Assembly (NCBI GenBank): GCA_947243795.1 | Contig: OX365929.1 | Location: 744,001-808,000, forward strand | DNA: 64,000 nucleotides | Direction of reading: 5' to 3' | From: Saccharomyces uvarum | Taxonomy: Eukaryota; Ascomycota; Saccharomycetes; Saccharomycetales; Saccharomycetaceae | In this document: one piece after another, positions 46,523 to 55,137 of the stretch | Position numbering within the stretch: position 1 is the stretch's first letter | Layout of the letters: each line of letters begins with the position of its first letter | Translations under genes and position numbers: made by a program | The notes under the pieces: generated by a model | The model's input: only the letters and a program-made list of their open reading frames with translations | Database searches by the model: none | What the model was told of the DNA's origin: nothing

Positions 46523-49500
46523 ATGAGAGAAGTAATATTGGCTGTACATGGAATGACATGTAGCGCCTGTGTGAATACGCTTACCACGCAGCTACGAGCT
46601 TTAACGGGCGTGGTAAAATGTGACATTAGTTTAGTGACGAATGAGTGCCAGGTGGCATACGATCATGGGGTGACCACTGATTCTATCAAGGAAACAATAG
46701 AAGATTGTGGGTTCGACTGCGAGATACTAGACGACAAGGATACTACAACTACAACCACTAGACAAGGATTACTAAGTATACAAGGAATGACCTGTGGATC
46801 CTGCGTTTCCACAGTTACCAAACAAGTGGAAGGTATCGAAGGTGTAGAGTCTGTGGTGGTTTCGTTGGTCACAGAAGAATGCCATGTCATTTATGATCCA
46901 TCCAAAATAACACTAGACAGTATCAGAGAAACTATCGAAGACTGCGGATTTGATTCGAGTATTATAACAGATGACGTTGGAGCGCCCAATCTGACTGAAA
47001 AAACCGTGGTTTTGAAATTATTGGAGGACTCTGATGACGAATGTCCACCCACACTTTCATCATTTAGTGAAAGATTTCAGTTTTTATTAGACCTAGGTGT
47101 AATATCAATAGATATTTCCGATGAATTGCACATGCTCACCGCTAAATACAACTCTAACAAACTCGGCATCAGAGACTTATTAACTCACATAGAAACTACC
47201 GGCTGTAAATTCACCGTATACTCTAATTTAAATAGCTCTACCCAACTAAGACTACTATCGAAGGAAGAAGAAATAAAATTTTGGAAAAGAAACTGCATAA
47301 ACTCTTCTTTATTGGCCCTTACATGCATGGCGTTATATATGATTGTTCCGATGATGGCGTCATCAATAGTTCAGAAACACATCTTCCCATATAAAGAAAC
47401 ATCGTTTATAAAAGGTCTTTTCTACAGAGACATTATCGGTGTGATATTGGCAAGCTACATTCAGTTCGGCATCGGATCATATTTTTATAAAGCTGCATGG
47501 GCCTCATTCAAACACGGCTCAGGAACCATGGATACGCTGGTTTGTGTTTCCACCACTTCTGCGTACGCATTTTCTATTATCTCCTTACTTCACAATCTTT
47601 TTCATCCCTCAGACACAGGCAAACTACCGAAGATTGTTTTCGACACATCAGTTATGATAATTTCTTACATTTCTATTGGAAAATACCTCGAAACTTTGGC
47701 TAAATCACAGACTTCTACAGCACTTTCTAAACTAATCCAGCTAACGCCTTCTGTGTGTTCGATTTTATCAGGTACGGGATTTGACGAGACAACAGAAATC
47801 CCCATAGAATTATTACAAGTGCATGATATAGTGGAGATAAAACCGGGAATGAAAATCCCTGGTGATGGTATCATAACAAGAGGAGAATCTGAAATTGACG
47901 AATCCTTAATGACTGGTGAATCCATCCTGGTACCCAAGAAAGAAGGCTCTTTGGTGATCGCAGGTTCTATTAATGGATCTGGCCATTTTTATTTTAAAGC
48001 TACGACAGTTGGAGAAGAAACGAAATTAGCAAATATTATCAAGGTCATGAAACAAGCACAATTGACTAAAGCCCCCATTCAAGGATATGCGGATTACTTA
48101 GCTTCCATTTTCGTTCCCGGAATTTTAATCTTAGCTGTACTAACTTTTTTCATCTGGTGTATTATTCTAGAAACCTCAGCTAATCCGCCAACAATTTTCA
48201 GCTCAAATACAAAAGCTGATAATTTTTTCATTTGTCTGCAAACTGCCACATCTGTTGTTATCGTTGCATGCCCATGTGCATTAGGGCTTGCCACGCCAAC
48301 TGCGATAATGGTAGGTACAGGGGTTGGAGCTCAGAATGGTGTCCTGATAAAAGGTGGAGAAGTGTTGGAAAAATTCAATGGTATTAGTACTTTTGTTTTT
48401 GATAAAACAGGAACGTTAACCACTGGATTTATGGTTGTGAAGAAATTTCTCAAAGATTTGAATGGGATTGAAAAATTAGATGAAGACGAAGTGCTTGCTT
48501 GTATCAAGGCAACCGAATCCATTAGTGATCATCCAGTGTCAAAGGCAATAGTCCGCTATTGTGATAGTTTGAATCGTAGTAAACCTTCAAATGCCGTTGT
48601 TTTGGAAAGCGAATATGTGTTAGGAAAGGGAATTATATCAAAGTGTGAGGTTAACGGAAATACTTACGACGTTCTTATCGGTAATGAGGCATTGATTCCG
48701 GATGAAGTGTTGAAGGTATCCAAGATTAATCACAAGGACTTGGATCAAGGACATACAGTTTCGTACGTTTCCGTTAATGCGCATGTGTTTGGTTTATTTG
48801 AGATAAATGATGAAGTTAAACATGATTCCTACGAAACAATTCAGTATTTACAAAGGAACGGGTACGAAACGTATATGATAACTGGTGATAACAACTCGGC
48901 TGCAAAGAGAGTGGCTAGAGAAGTAGGTATAGATTTCCAAAATGTTTATAGCGATGTTTCGCCTACAGGCAAATGTGATCTCGTTAAAAAAATACAAGAA
49001 GAAGAAGGCAAAAACAAAGTTGCTGTTGTTGGTGATGGGATCAATGACGCACCTGCTTTGGCATTAAGTGATCTTGGTATTGCAATTTCCACTGGTACAG
49101 AAATTGCTATTGAAGCGGCTGATATCGTTATACTATGCGATAGCGATCCAAACACTATTGGCTTGAAAGGTCTGGTCAATGCCATTGATATTTCACTAAA
49201 AACGTTCAAAAGAATAAAGCTGAACTTATTTTGGGCACTTTGCTACAACGTATTCATGATTCCGATAGCTATGGGTGTGTTGATTCCCTGGGGAGTAACA
49301 CTTCCACCAATGCTTGCCGGTTTGGCCATGGCATTCAGCTCAGTTAGTGTCGTACTCAGCTCTCTGAGATTGAAGAAATGGTCCCCACCGGATATCAAAT
49401 CTCACGCGACATCAGACTCCAAATCTAAATTTTCCATTGGAAACGTTTGGTCAAGACTTTTCTCTCGTCAGGTTGTTCGAAATGGGCGTGATATAGAATC

Positions 49501-49546
49501 ACAAGCTGGATTAATGTCGAACGAAGAAAGCTTTGCAAGCACTTGA
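46523..49546 (+). CDS. CCC2: Copper-transporting P1B-type ATPase Ccc2
   Basis: A trans-Golgi copper pump that takes Cu(I) from Atx1 and loads Fet3, so it is needed for high-affinity iron uptake; it is the ortholog of human ATP7A/B. The protein has 1,007 residues (1,004 in S. cerevisiae). Two metal-binding domains start with GMTCSAC (C13, C16) and GMTCGSC (C91, C94). Eight membrane segments are expected, with the CPC motif in VACPCALG. The cytoplasmic motifs TGES, DKTGT, SDHPVS (HP) and GDGINDAP are all intact. The ATG at 46523 is chosen over an upstream TTG extension of seven codons because MREVILAVHGMTC matches the known start. Confidence 0.98.
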   Translation: MREVILAVHGMTCSACVNTLTTQLRALTGVVKCDISLVTNECQVAYDHGVTTDSIKETIEDCGFDCEILDDKDTTTTTTRQGLLSIQGMTCGSCVSTVTKQVEGIEGVESVVVSLVTEECHVIYDPSKITLDSIRETIEDCGFDSSIITDDVGAPNLTEKTVVLKLLEDSDDECPPTLSSFSERFQFLLDLGVISIDISDELHMLTAKYNSNKLGIRDLLTHIETTGCKFTVYSNLNSSTQLRLLSKEEEIKFWKRNCINSSLLALTCMALYMIVPMMASSIVQKHIFPYKETSFIKGLFYRDIIGVILASYIQFGIGSYFYKAAWASFKHGSGTMDTLVCVSTTSAYAFSIISLLHNLFHPSDTGKLPKIVFDTSVMIISYISIGKYLETLAKSQTSTALSKLIQLTPSVCSILSGTGFDETTEIPIELLQVHDIVEIKPGMKIPGDGIITRGESEIDESLMTGESILVPKKEGSLVIAGSINGSGHFYFKATTVGEETKLANIIKVMKQAQLTKAPIQGYADYLASIFVPGILILAVLTFFIWCIILETSANPPTIFSSNTKADNFFICLQTATSVVIVACPCALGLATPTAIMVGTGVGAQNGVLIKGGEVLEKFNGISTFVFDKTGTLTTGFMVVKKFLKDLNGIEKLDEDEVLACIKATESISDHPVSKAIVRYCDSLNRSKPSNAVVLESEYVLGKGIISKCEVNGNTYDVLIGNEALIPDEVLKVSKINHKDLDQGHTVSYVSVNAHVFGLFEINDEVKHDSYETIQYLQRNGYETYMITGDNNSAAKRVAREVGIDFQNVYSDVSPTGKCDLVKKIQEEEGKNKVAVVGDGINDAPALALSDLGIAISTGTEIAIEAADIVILCDSDPNTIGLKGLVNAIDISLKTFKRIKLNLFWALCYNVFMIPIAMGVLIPWGVTLPPMLAGLAMAFSSVSVVLSSLRLKKWSPPDIKSHATSDSKSKFSIGNVWSRLFSRQVVRNGRDIESQAGLMSNEESFAST

Positions 49547-49847
49547 TATGTTAAACTTATGCATTTCAATCATATAGATGTATAATATCAATACTAATTA
49601 ATATTCATAACTTACTACAGGGTTTACATTTACAACTCCTTAAGTACTGTCTACATTTTATTTGTTTCGCGTTACCCGCTTAACTTTTAAGGGTTTGCTG
49701 TATAGAGAATATCAGATTTTTTTCCACTAGTTTAAAGGTTTAAATCCTTATTGAAGAGACTATTATTGTAATTTTGGACCATTTCCCACTGTCAATGGTG
49801 CCGGAATAAGACGCAAAGAATTCCTAAAAACAAAAAAGAAAAAAGAA
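49547..49847. other. CCC2-GLO2 spacer
   Basis: A 301-base spacer with the CCC2 3' UTR and the GLO2 promoter. It is AT-rich, with an A-rich leader directly before the GLO2 ATG. No specific site recognised. Confidence 0.45.
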
Positions 49848-50672
49848 ATGCAGGTCAAATCGATTAAGATGAGATGGGAAACTGGTGGTGTCAATTACTG
49901 CTATTTGTTGTCCAACAACGATAACAGTAAATCTTGGTTAATTGACCCAGCAGAGCCCCCAGAAGTCCTCCCCGAGCTGACAGATAATGAAAAGAAAAGT
50001 GTCCAAGCGGTTGTAAACACGCATCACCATTACGACCATGCTGATGGTAACGCTGATATTTTGAAGCATCTAATAGAAAGATATCCAGATTCAAAAGTTG
50101 CTGTTATTGGAGGATCAGAGAGTTGCCCAAAGGTCACGGATATTCCCAAACATCTGCAAAAGCTACATGTAGGTGATTTAGAAGTTATCTGTATCAGAAC
50201 GCCTTGCCATACGAGGGACTCTATTTGTTATTACGTAATAGACCCCGAAACAGACGAGCGCTGCATCTTCACTGGTGACACGCTCTTTACCGCTGGTTGT
50301 GGTAGATTCTTTGAAGGCACAGGCGAAGAGATGGATGTTGCTCTAAACGAATCTATCCTGGAAACCGTTGGAAAGGAAAATTGGGCCAAGACAAAAGTTT
50401 ACCCAGGGCACGAATACACCAAAAGTAACGTTAAGTTTGTTCGTAAGATTTACCCAAGAGTTGGTGAAAACAAAGCGCTGGATGAATTGGAGCAATTCTG
50501 TTCTAAACACGAGATCACCGCGGGGCATTTCTCCTTGAAGGACGAAGTGGATTTCAATCCCTTTATGAGACTAGACGACCCAGCGGTCCGAAAAGCCGTC
50601 GGAGATGCAAGTGCTTCGTGGGACAGAGGTACAATTATGGATAAGTTGAGAGCAATGAAGAATCGTATGTAG
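49848..50672 (+). CDS. GLO2: Cytoplasmic glyoxalase II
   Basis: A hydroxyacylglutathione hydrolase that splits S-D-lactoylglutathione to D-lactate and glutathione, the second step of methylglyoxal detoxification. The protein has 274 residues, as in S. cerevisiae. The metallo-beta-lactamase signature THHHYDHADG (H59, H61, D63, H64) holds both metals, and TPCHTRDSICYY and FTGDTLFTAGCGRFFEGT supply the other ligands. YPGHEYTKSN, which also binds metal and substrate, is present at about 185. No N-terminal targeting sequence is seen, in agreement with a cytosolic form (GLO4 encodes the mitochondrial one). Confidence 0.98.
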   Translation: MQVKSIKMRWETGGVNYCYLLSNNDNSKSWLIDPAEPPEVLPELTDNEKKSVQAVVNTHHHYDHADGNADILKHLIERYPDSKVAVIGGSESCPKVTDIPKHLQKLHVGDLEVICIRTPCHTRDSICYYVIDPETDERCIFTGDTLFTAGCGRFFEGTGEEMDVALNESILETVGKENWAKTKVYPGHEYTKSNVKFVRKIYPRVGENKALDELEQFCSKHEITAGHFSLKDEVDFNPFMRLDDPAVRKAVGDASASWDRGTIMDKLRAMKNRM

Positions 50673-50997
50673 AAAAAACGACAGCTCAAAATATATATTT
50701 TAAATACGGTTGCTTAATACGCATCCTCACTTTCTCTCCTTTCAAGTTTTCTGCTACTTTACCTTTTTACAAGAATGTATTTATCCGGAGCATTCGGTCT
50801 TCACACGGCTGAAAAAAAACGTCGAAATATCTCGGGCGGCTAAAATGAATAGCCATTGCCGACGACACAAATTGATCTTTGGGTAAAAAACCAAGGATCT
50901 TAAGCTAACGAATTCAAAAAAAATTAAAGTTTGGTAGTAGTTCTGAACCATCAGATTTTGTCGGGATATATAAGAACAAGCAAGACAGGCAATAAAG
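50673..50997 (+). promoter_or_regulatory. DON1 promoter with middle-sporulation and URS1-like sites
   Basis: A 325-base upstream region of the meiotic gene DON1. GACACAAAT at 50864-50872 fits the Ndt80 middle-sporulation consensus GNCRCAAAW exactly. Just upstream, CGGGCGGCTA at 50833-50842 resembles the Ume6 URS1 site (TAGCCGCCGA in reverse), with one mismatch at its end. A TATATAA sequence lies at 50966-50972. The arrangement of URS1, MSE and TATA fits middle meiotic induction. Confidence 0.72.
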
Positions 50998-52092
50998 ATG
51001 GCAAAGAAAAATAGAAAGGGAAAAGAGAATAATACAAATAGAAATTTTTATCGGAAGGTAGCAAATACTAAAGACTCCAGTCCCAACCTATGCACAGCGT
51101 CCCAAAGCTATATAAGCCTTGCAGAAAAAGAGACCGGCCCAACAATCGACATACCGCTTGTCCCAAAGAAAGATGAAAGCATGAAAACTAGCAGTGTCTG
51201 TTTTGATTATCCAACCATAGACAATTTAGTTTCTTCTGTGGAACAACTGTATATTCTGAAAGAATTAGAGGTCGCGTTCCCAGACATAGAAAAGACCTTG
51301 ATCAAAGCCATTTTGATTGCTTCCCAGGGGGTCTTGGAACCGGCGTTTAACTCTCTACTTTACTTTTCAAATCCAACGGAAAACACAGCCTTCGCACTAC
51401 CAATGAAGCCTATAAGTGCGCAAGAGCTTAGTAAAATGGAAATTCCAGATATACTACAGTACGAGATATTGGACGATTTCGAAAATGAAGCGTCATCAGA
51501 AGAAATCGAAGTTCAAACGCATACGTCTGTAACATTCACAAACACTGAGCCGGAACAGAGCTTTTTAGTAGACCCTACCAATACTGAAAGCAAGCCAAAT
51601 CAAGGAGTGGCCGAATCGACAAGAAATTCGACCATGGCAGACGAGCGCAATGCGATTTCATCGAAGGAAAAAAGTGTGCGTCGTGAAGAAAAGAAGGCTG
51701 TAAATGGTTTAACAGGAGCCGCTGTGAAAGCCATTCCGATCGCTAAGAAAAAAAGCGAACCATCAAACAATTTGTTTGACATTTTAGATTGTGACGAGTC
51801 TGAGGAAGACGAAGACGAAGACGGAGAGCAGGACATTAAAGTCCACCTGTCAAATCAGGAAAACAAAGACCAGGGCGGCAATATAGAAGACGCGGGAACT
51901 CCAAAAATACCGGTCTCGAACAAGACGGGCGGAAACACCCAATGCAATGACAGTATAGGCAAGCCGCCCGTTGAGACTAGTAACGACGGAGGGTACAAAT
52001 CTCCCTTCGGCACTGATAGCTGTGAATTTTTCCCGGTCGCTGCCAAAACTAATTCGAAGCAGGTGAATTCCAGCGCAGGGAATAAGAAGTAA
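50998..52092 (+). CDS. DON1: Meiotic spindle-pole/prospore membrane protein Don1
   Basis: A protein of the leading edge coat of the prospore membrane (with Ssp1 and Ady3) during meiosis II. The protein has 364 residues, and its paralog is CUE5. The N-terminus is basic. Residues of about 84-125 (LYILKELEVAFPDIEKTLIKAILIASQGVLEPAFNSLL in pieces) resemble a CUE domain, the three-helix ubiquitin-binding fold. The second half is acidic and low in complexity, with an Asp/Glu run (CDESEEDEDEDGEQD). The start MAKKNRKGKE is the first ATG. The promoter has an MSE. Confidence 0.95.
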   Translation: MAKKNRKGKENNTNRNFYRKVANTKDSSPNLCTASQSYISLAEKETGPTIDIPLVPKKDESMKTSSVCFDYPTIDNLVSSVEQLYILKELEVAFPDIEKTLIKAILIASQGVLEPAFNSLLYFSNPTENTAFALPMKPISAQELSKMEIPDILQYEILDDFENEASSEEIEVQTHTSVTFTNTEPEQSFLVDPTNTESKPNQGVAESTRNSTMADERNAISSKEKSVRREEKKAVNGLTGAAVKAIPIAKKKSEPSNNLFDILDCDESEEDEDEDGEQDIKVHLSNQENKDQGGNIEDAGTPKIPVSNKTGGNTQCNDSIGKPPVETSNDGGYKSPFGTDSCEFFPVAAKTNSKQVNSSAGNKK

Positions 52093-53000
52093 TTTCGTCC
52101 AGTATATAAAAAATGTAACTATACGTATCTGTTATCTGTGTGTATCTGTGTGTATGGTCAGTGTTGTCGGTCCTCGAGATGGAAGGGAGACACTGCTGCA
52201 GCCCATTGTATGCGCGCAAGTGACATCCTTCAAACAATGACGCGCTACTCAACAAATTTCTGCTCAATGGAAAGCCGGAACCATAGGCGGGATAAATCCG
52301 GACAATATAAAAGCAGGACCAAAGGAAAACCTACTGGCCTATGCAGCCTCGAGTGTCAGTTGCGTCCTATTTTTCGTACGACCGAACAAAGCGCTAAAGC
52401 CAACTAATCACAGAGACGCAAAACCCCCGGGAAGAAGTGCCAATGCCAAGCTAGCCTTATCGTCTCGCACGCGCGCACGTGCACCTGCACGTGCGTTTTG
52501 GAGTACCGGCTCTCGACAATGCCACAGAACTCGGCCGGCCAGGCGGGGGAAGCCCGCAAAAGAAAGCCGAAGGTCCTGTTGCACGACATGATGATGTCCG
52601 GTCGCTCGGCTTTCGGTATTGTGTTTGGACTATGGCTGCATGGAAGGCCATCGAATAAGCTGCCAGGCGGAGTGTCGCTGCCAAACTTTAATAGCTGTCT
52701 GGGACTTGTAAAGGGAACGGGAAGCACATGCAAGAGAAAAGGGGCAAGAAAGAAAAAAGGATTGTACGGAGTGGGTGAATCAAAGAAGATCTGAATTACT
52801 AAATTAGATAAACGTCAAGGAGTCATATCGACAATAAAAGAGAGACATTTTTTTTTTCCTTGTTTTTTCTTGGTTTTTTTTTTTTGATATCAGTTTTTGA
52901 AAGTTCTTTCTTTAACGGAGTGACCGGGGAAATATATACAAACACGTCTATTGTCTTCTTTTTTTTCTCCTACCAGGCATCCATTACCTTGGCCTAAATC
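52093..53000. promoter_or_regulatory. DON1-BSC2 intergenic region with double CACGTG palindrome
   Basis: A 908-base region without a gene I can support. It contains a 22-bp palindrome with two CACGTG boxes (52474-52495) in a GC-richer stretch (about 52420-52580), a CCGGCC-rich piece near 52530, and T-rich runs just before BSC2 (about 52848-52890). The S. cerevisiae dubious ORF YDR274C would fall here. The boxes are about 510 bases upstream of BSC2. Confidence 0.55.
52474..52495. repeat. 22-bp inverted repeat with two CACGTG boxes
   Basis: Arms CGCACGTGCA and TGCACGTGCG separated by CC, a perfect 10-bp inverted repeat. Each arm holds a CACGTG E-box (52476-52481 and 52488-52493), the core for Cbf1, Pho4 and Tye7. 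Confidence 0.92.
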
Positions 53001-53717
53001 ATGTTTTTTTTTCTCAGAAGGCTCATAGGATCATCTGTAATCGATCAAGAGTCCAAGAGATCATCGGGGAAGGAGGAGATTATGTCGAACAGTCGATTAG
53101 CACTTGTTATTATCAACCATGCCTTTGACAAGGCCGTTTCTCTGACGTGCCATTGCGGGATTTTATCAGAAATAAGATCGGGACTGATGTTTCTGTTTGG
53201 TATCTTTCAGTTGCTTTGCTCCTTGGGCGTGATCATACTGTTATTGCCCATTATCATAGTGGACACCATTGATCTGTTTCTTTACATATGCCGGCTAATC
53301 GATTACGGCTGCAAACTGGTCCACTACAAGAGATCGTCCCTAGTATCGTCGCCATTGCCGCCGCAAACAGAGGAGACCACTTTAGACGCGGACACAAGCA
53401 CTAAAGAGGAAATAATCATCGATGAGGAAATAATAAACATGCTGAACGAATCCTCCGAATCATTGATTAATCATATAACAACTGGTTTGAAGTATGATAG
53501 TCACACGGGGAGCGCCATTAAAAACGAACGTCTCGATTCTTCGAGTACAGTGACCTATGTAGACCGAAACAGGGATTCTGGCGAAGAAAAGGGAGGCTAC
53601 TATTTCGAGGAGGAAGACGATGATTTTCTATCAAACACGAATTTTGATAAGATATCATTGATCGAAAGGTCATTCACGAGTCGTTTTGAAGTTGCTTGTG
53701 AGCAGAAGGCTGCTTGA
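53001..53717 (+). CDS. BSC2: Bsc2 membrane protein of unknown function
   Basis: A protein of 238 residues (about 235 in S. cerevisiae), the paralog of IRC23. Its transcript in S. cerevisiae was found by stop-codon bypass; the molecular role is unknown. A short basic N-terminus (MFFFLRRLIGS) is followed by a long hydrophobic part at about residues 62-92 (MFLFGIFQLLCSLGVIILLLP and on), likely one or two membrane segments. The C-terminal half is acidic and soluble (YYFEEEDDDFLSNTNFDKIS). The next in-frame ATG is at residue 28, so a shorter form is possible. The first ATG is used. Confidence 0.9.
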   Translation: MFFFLRRLIGSSVIDQESKRSSGKEEIMSNSRLALVIINHAFDKAVSLTCHCGILSEIRSGLMFLFGIFQLLCSLGVIILLLPIIIVDTIDLFLYICRLIDYGCKLVHYKRSSLVSSPLPPQTEETTLDADTSTKEEIIIDEEIINMLNESSESLINHITTGLKYDSHTGSAIKNERLDSSSTVTYVDRNRDSGEEKGGYYFEEEDDDFLSNTNFDKISLIERSFTSRFEVACEQKAA

Positions 53718-54189
53718 ATTGCTACTACTACTACTACTACTACTACATTACACTAAACCGAATTTGCTACTGAGAAAAAATAATAACAAAAAAAAAATCC
53801 ATAAAATATGACAAGGGTTAATTGTCTACACGTTGTTCATCGGTGAAAAGCTATGCATTTTCATAACAAACTCCACAACACAAACAAACAGATGATATTG
53901 GCTATTTTTATATAGATAAACAAATTTGCAGGACAGAGAGTTAAATATCTATATCATATGTATTTTAAGTGAAAAAAAGTACAAAAAGATGGAAGATTTT
54001 TATTGTTATAGAAAATTAATTATTAAAAAAATACACACGTAGTTAGAATTAATTAACAGCGGAGGAAGCATAAAAAAAAAGAAGAAACAACCCAGAGATA
54101 TGAGGAAAACCCGAAGTTAGCAAAGGTCGCTTTTCTTAAACGCCATTTCCCTTCATCGATGAAGGTCTTACTTTCGTAATTGGATGAGC
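53718..54189. other. BSC2-PMP3 convergent spacer with CTA microsatellite
   Basis: A 472-base AT-rich region between converging genes, with the CTA microsatellite directly after BSC2 and several A-runs. I see no gene in it. Confidence 0.5.
53722..53746. repeat. CTA trinucleotide microsatellite, eight copies
   Basis: Eight tandem copies of CTA plus one base, starting four bases after the BSC2 stop codon. It would sit in the BSC2 3' UTR. The copy number is probably variable between strains. Confidence 0.95.
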
Positions 54190-54357
54190 TTAATCTTGTA
54201 GGACAATGTACAGGGCATATAGCATACCTGGGAACCAAGCCAAAATAGTCAAAATAATATCCACTATACAGTCAGTACCCCATCCACGGGCTAGAAAAAC
54301 AGCGACTGGAGGTAGGAAAAGAGATAATACAATGTTAATGATCTTGGAGGAGTCCAT
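54190..54357 (-). CDS. PMP3: Small plasma-membrane proteolipid Pmp3
   Basis: A very small membrane protein of 55 residues in the UPF0057/Pmp3 family, which helps keep plasma-membrane potential and limits sodium entry; it is induced by salt stress. Two membrane helices are visible: residues of about 5-23 (KIINIVLSLFLPPVAVFLA) and 32-50 (VDIILTILAWFPGMLYALY). Between them is the family signature GWGTDC. It ends IVLQD before a TAA stop. The gene is too short for usual ORF cut-offs but is complete and near identical to the S. cerevisiae protein as I recall it. MTH1 lies upstream on the same strand. Confidence 0.97.
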   Translation of the reverse strand: MDSSKIINIVLSLFLPPVAVFLARGWGTDCIVDIILTILAWFPGMLYALYIVLQD

Positions 54358-55137
54358 TGTTGTGTGTTGTGCTGTGTTGTAACGCTGTGTTGTAATGCTT
54401 TGTTTTAAAACAAAATGTATAATATCAGTTGCACAAAACAGTAAAGAACAACAAAAAAAAGAATGCTTTTTGTTTTGTTTTTCCCTCTTTCTCCTTCAGA
54501 AAACAGTCAAATCCTCTTTTGTATTTATAGACGTGCGCATCACAGAAGAAATCGGACCCCCCTTTTGAAGACGCATTTCAAAGATCACCCTGCTCCACCC
54601 AGAGCCCTCACAGTGGACGTCATTCACCTCACCGCGAGCGGGGGACAGGCAGCAGTCGATATCGATCTTCCATATTTGTCTCATAAAATCCCTCTTCCCG
54701 CCTCGGGTTTTTCGATCGTTCGGAATTCCCTTCACAGGTACCTCCGGGATAAGCCTTAAAGGAATACAGAGAGAGACCCTTATTCCTCGCACGTTGCTTT
54801 TTCACATGACCTGCTCGACTTCTCGCCCGAGAGAATGTTAAGTTGTTTTGTCACATTCCACGTTTCGGATCAGGAGTGAAGGAGATGCCTATGGTGTTTT
54901 GTCATCGGATGGTAATGCTATCGTACGTCCCGTTATCGTTGGGCGTAGAATAGAATTCCCACGTTTTCATAAAATTCGTTATTAAATCTCTATAAAGGTA
55001 CATAATGTGGTGCGTACGTATGAACTGCCCTCATCGGATGGGGGACTCTTCTGATAAAGTGATGCCCGTAGTGCAGTATTGATACAATCGAAGAGTCTCT
55101 GAAATAAAGACATCGTGGGAGCTTTTTTAGGTGTGTT
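54358..55137 (-). promoter_or_regulatory. PMP3 promoter with stress-element cores and a 13-bp tandem repeat
   Basis: A 780-base region between PMP3 and the end of MTH1. A CCCCT (STRE core) lies at 54559-54563, and GACGTCA at 54616-54622 reads TGACGTC on the gene strand, a CRE-type core recognised by Sko1. These fit salt-stress induction through Msn2/4 and Hog1. The leader has a 13-bp tandem repeat at 54371-54409. A TATTTATAG-like sequence is at about 54522. No gene is supported. Confidence 0.6.
54371..54409. repeat. 13-bp tandem repeat in the PMP3 leader
   Basis: Two nearly identical 13-base units, GCTGTGTTGTAAC at 54371-54383 and GCTGTGTTGTAAT at 54384-54396, followed by a degenerate third unit to 54409. 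They lie 14-52 bases upstream of the PMP3 ATG, probably within the transcribed leader. Confidence 0.85.

Noticed and set aside
52519-52794. 91-codon ATG frame between DON1 and BSC2
   Set aside because: No domain or recognisable similarity, basic low-complexity end, and it lies in a region where only a dubious ORF is known. Could be revisited if conserved.
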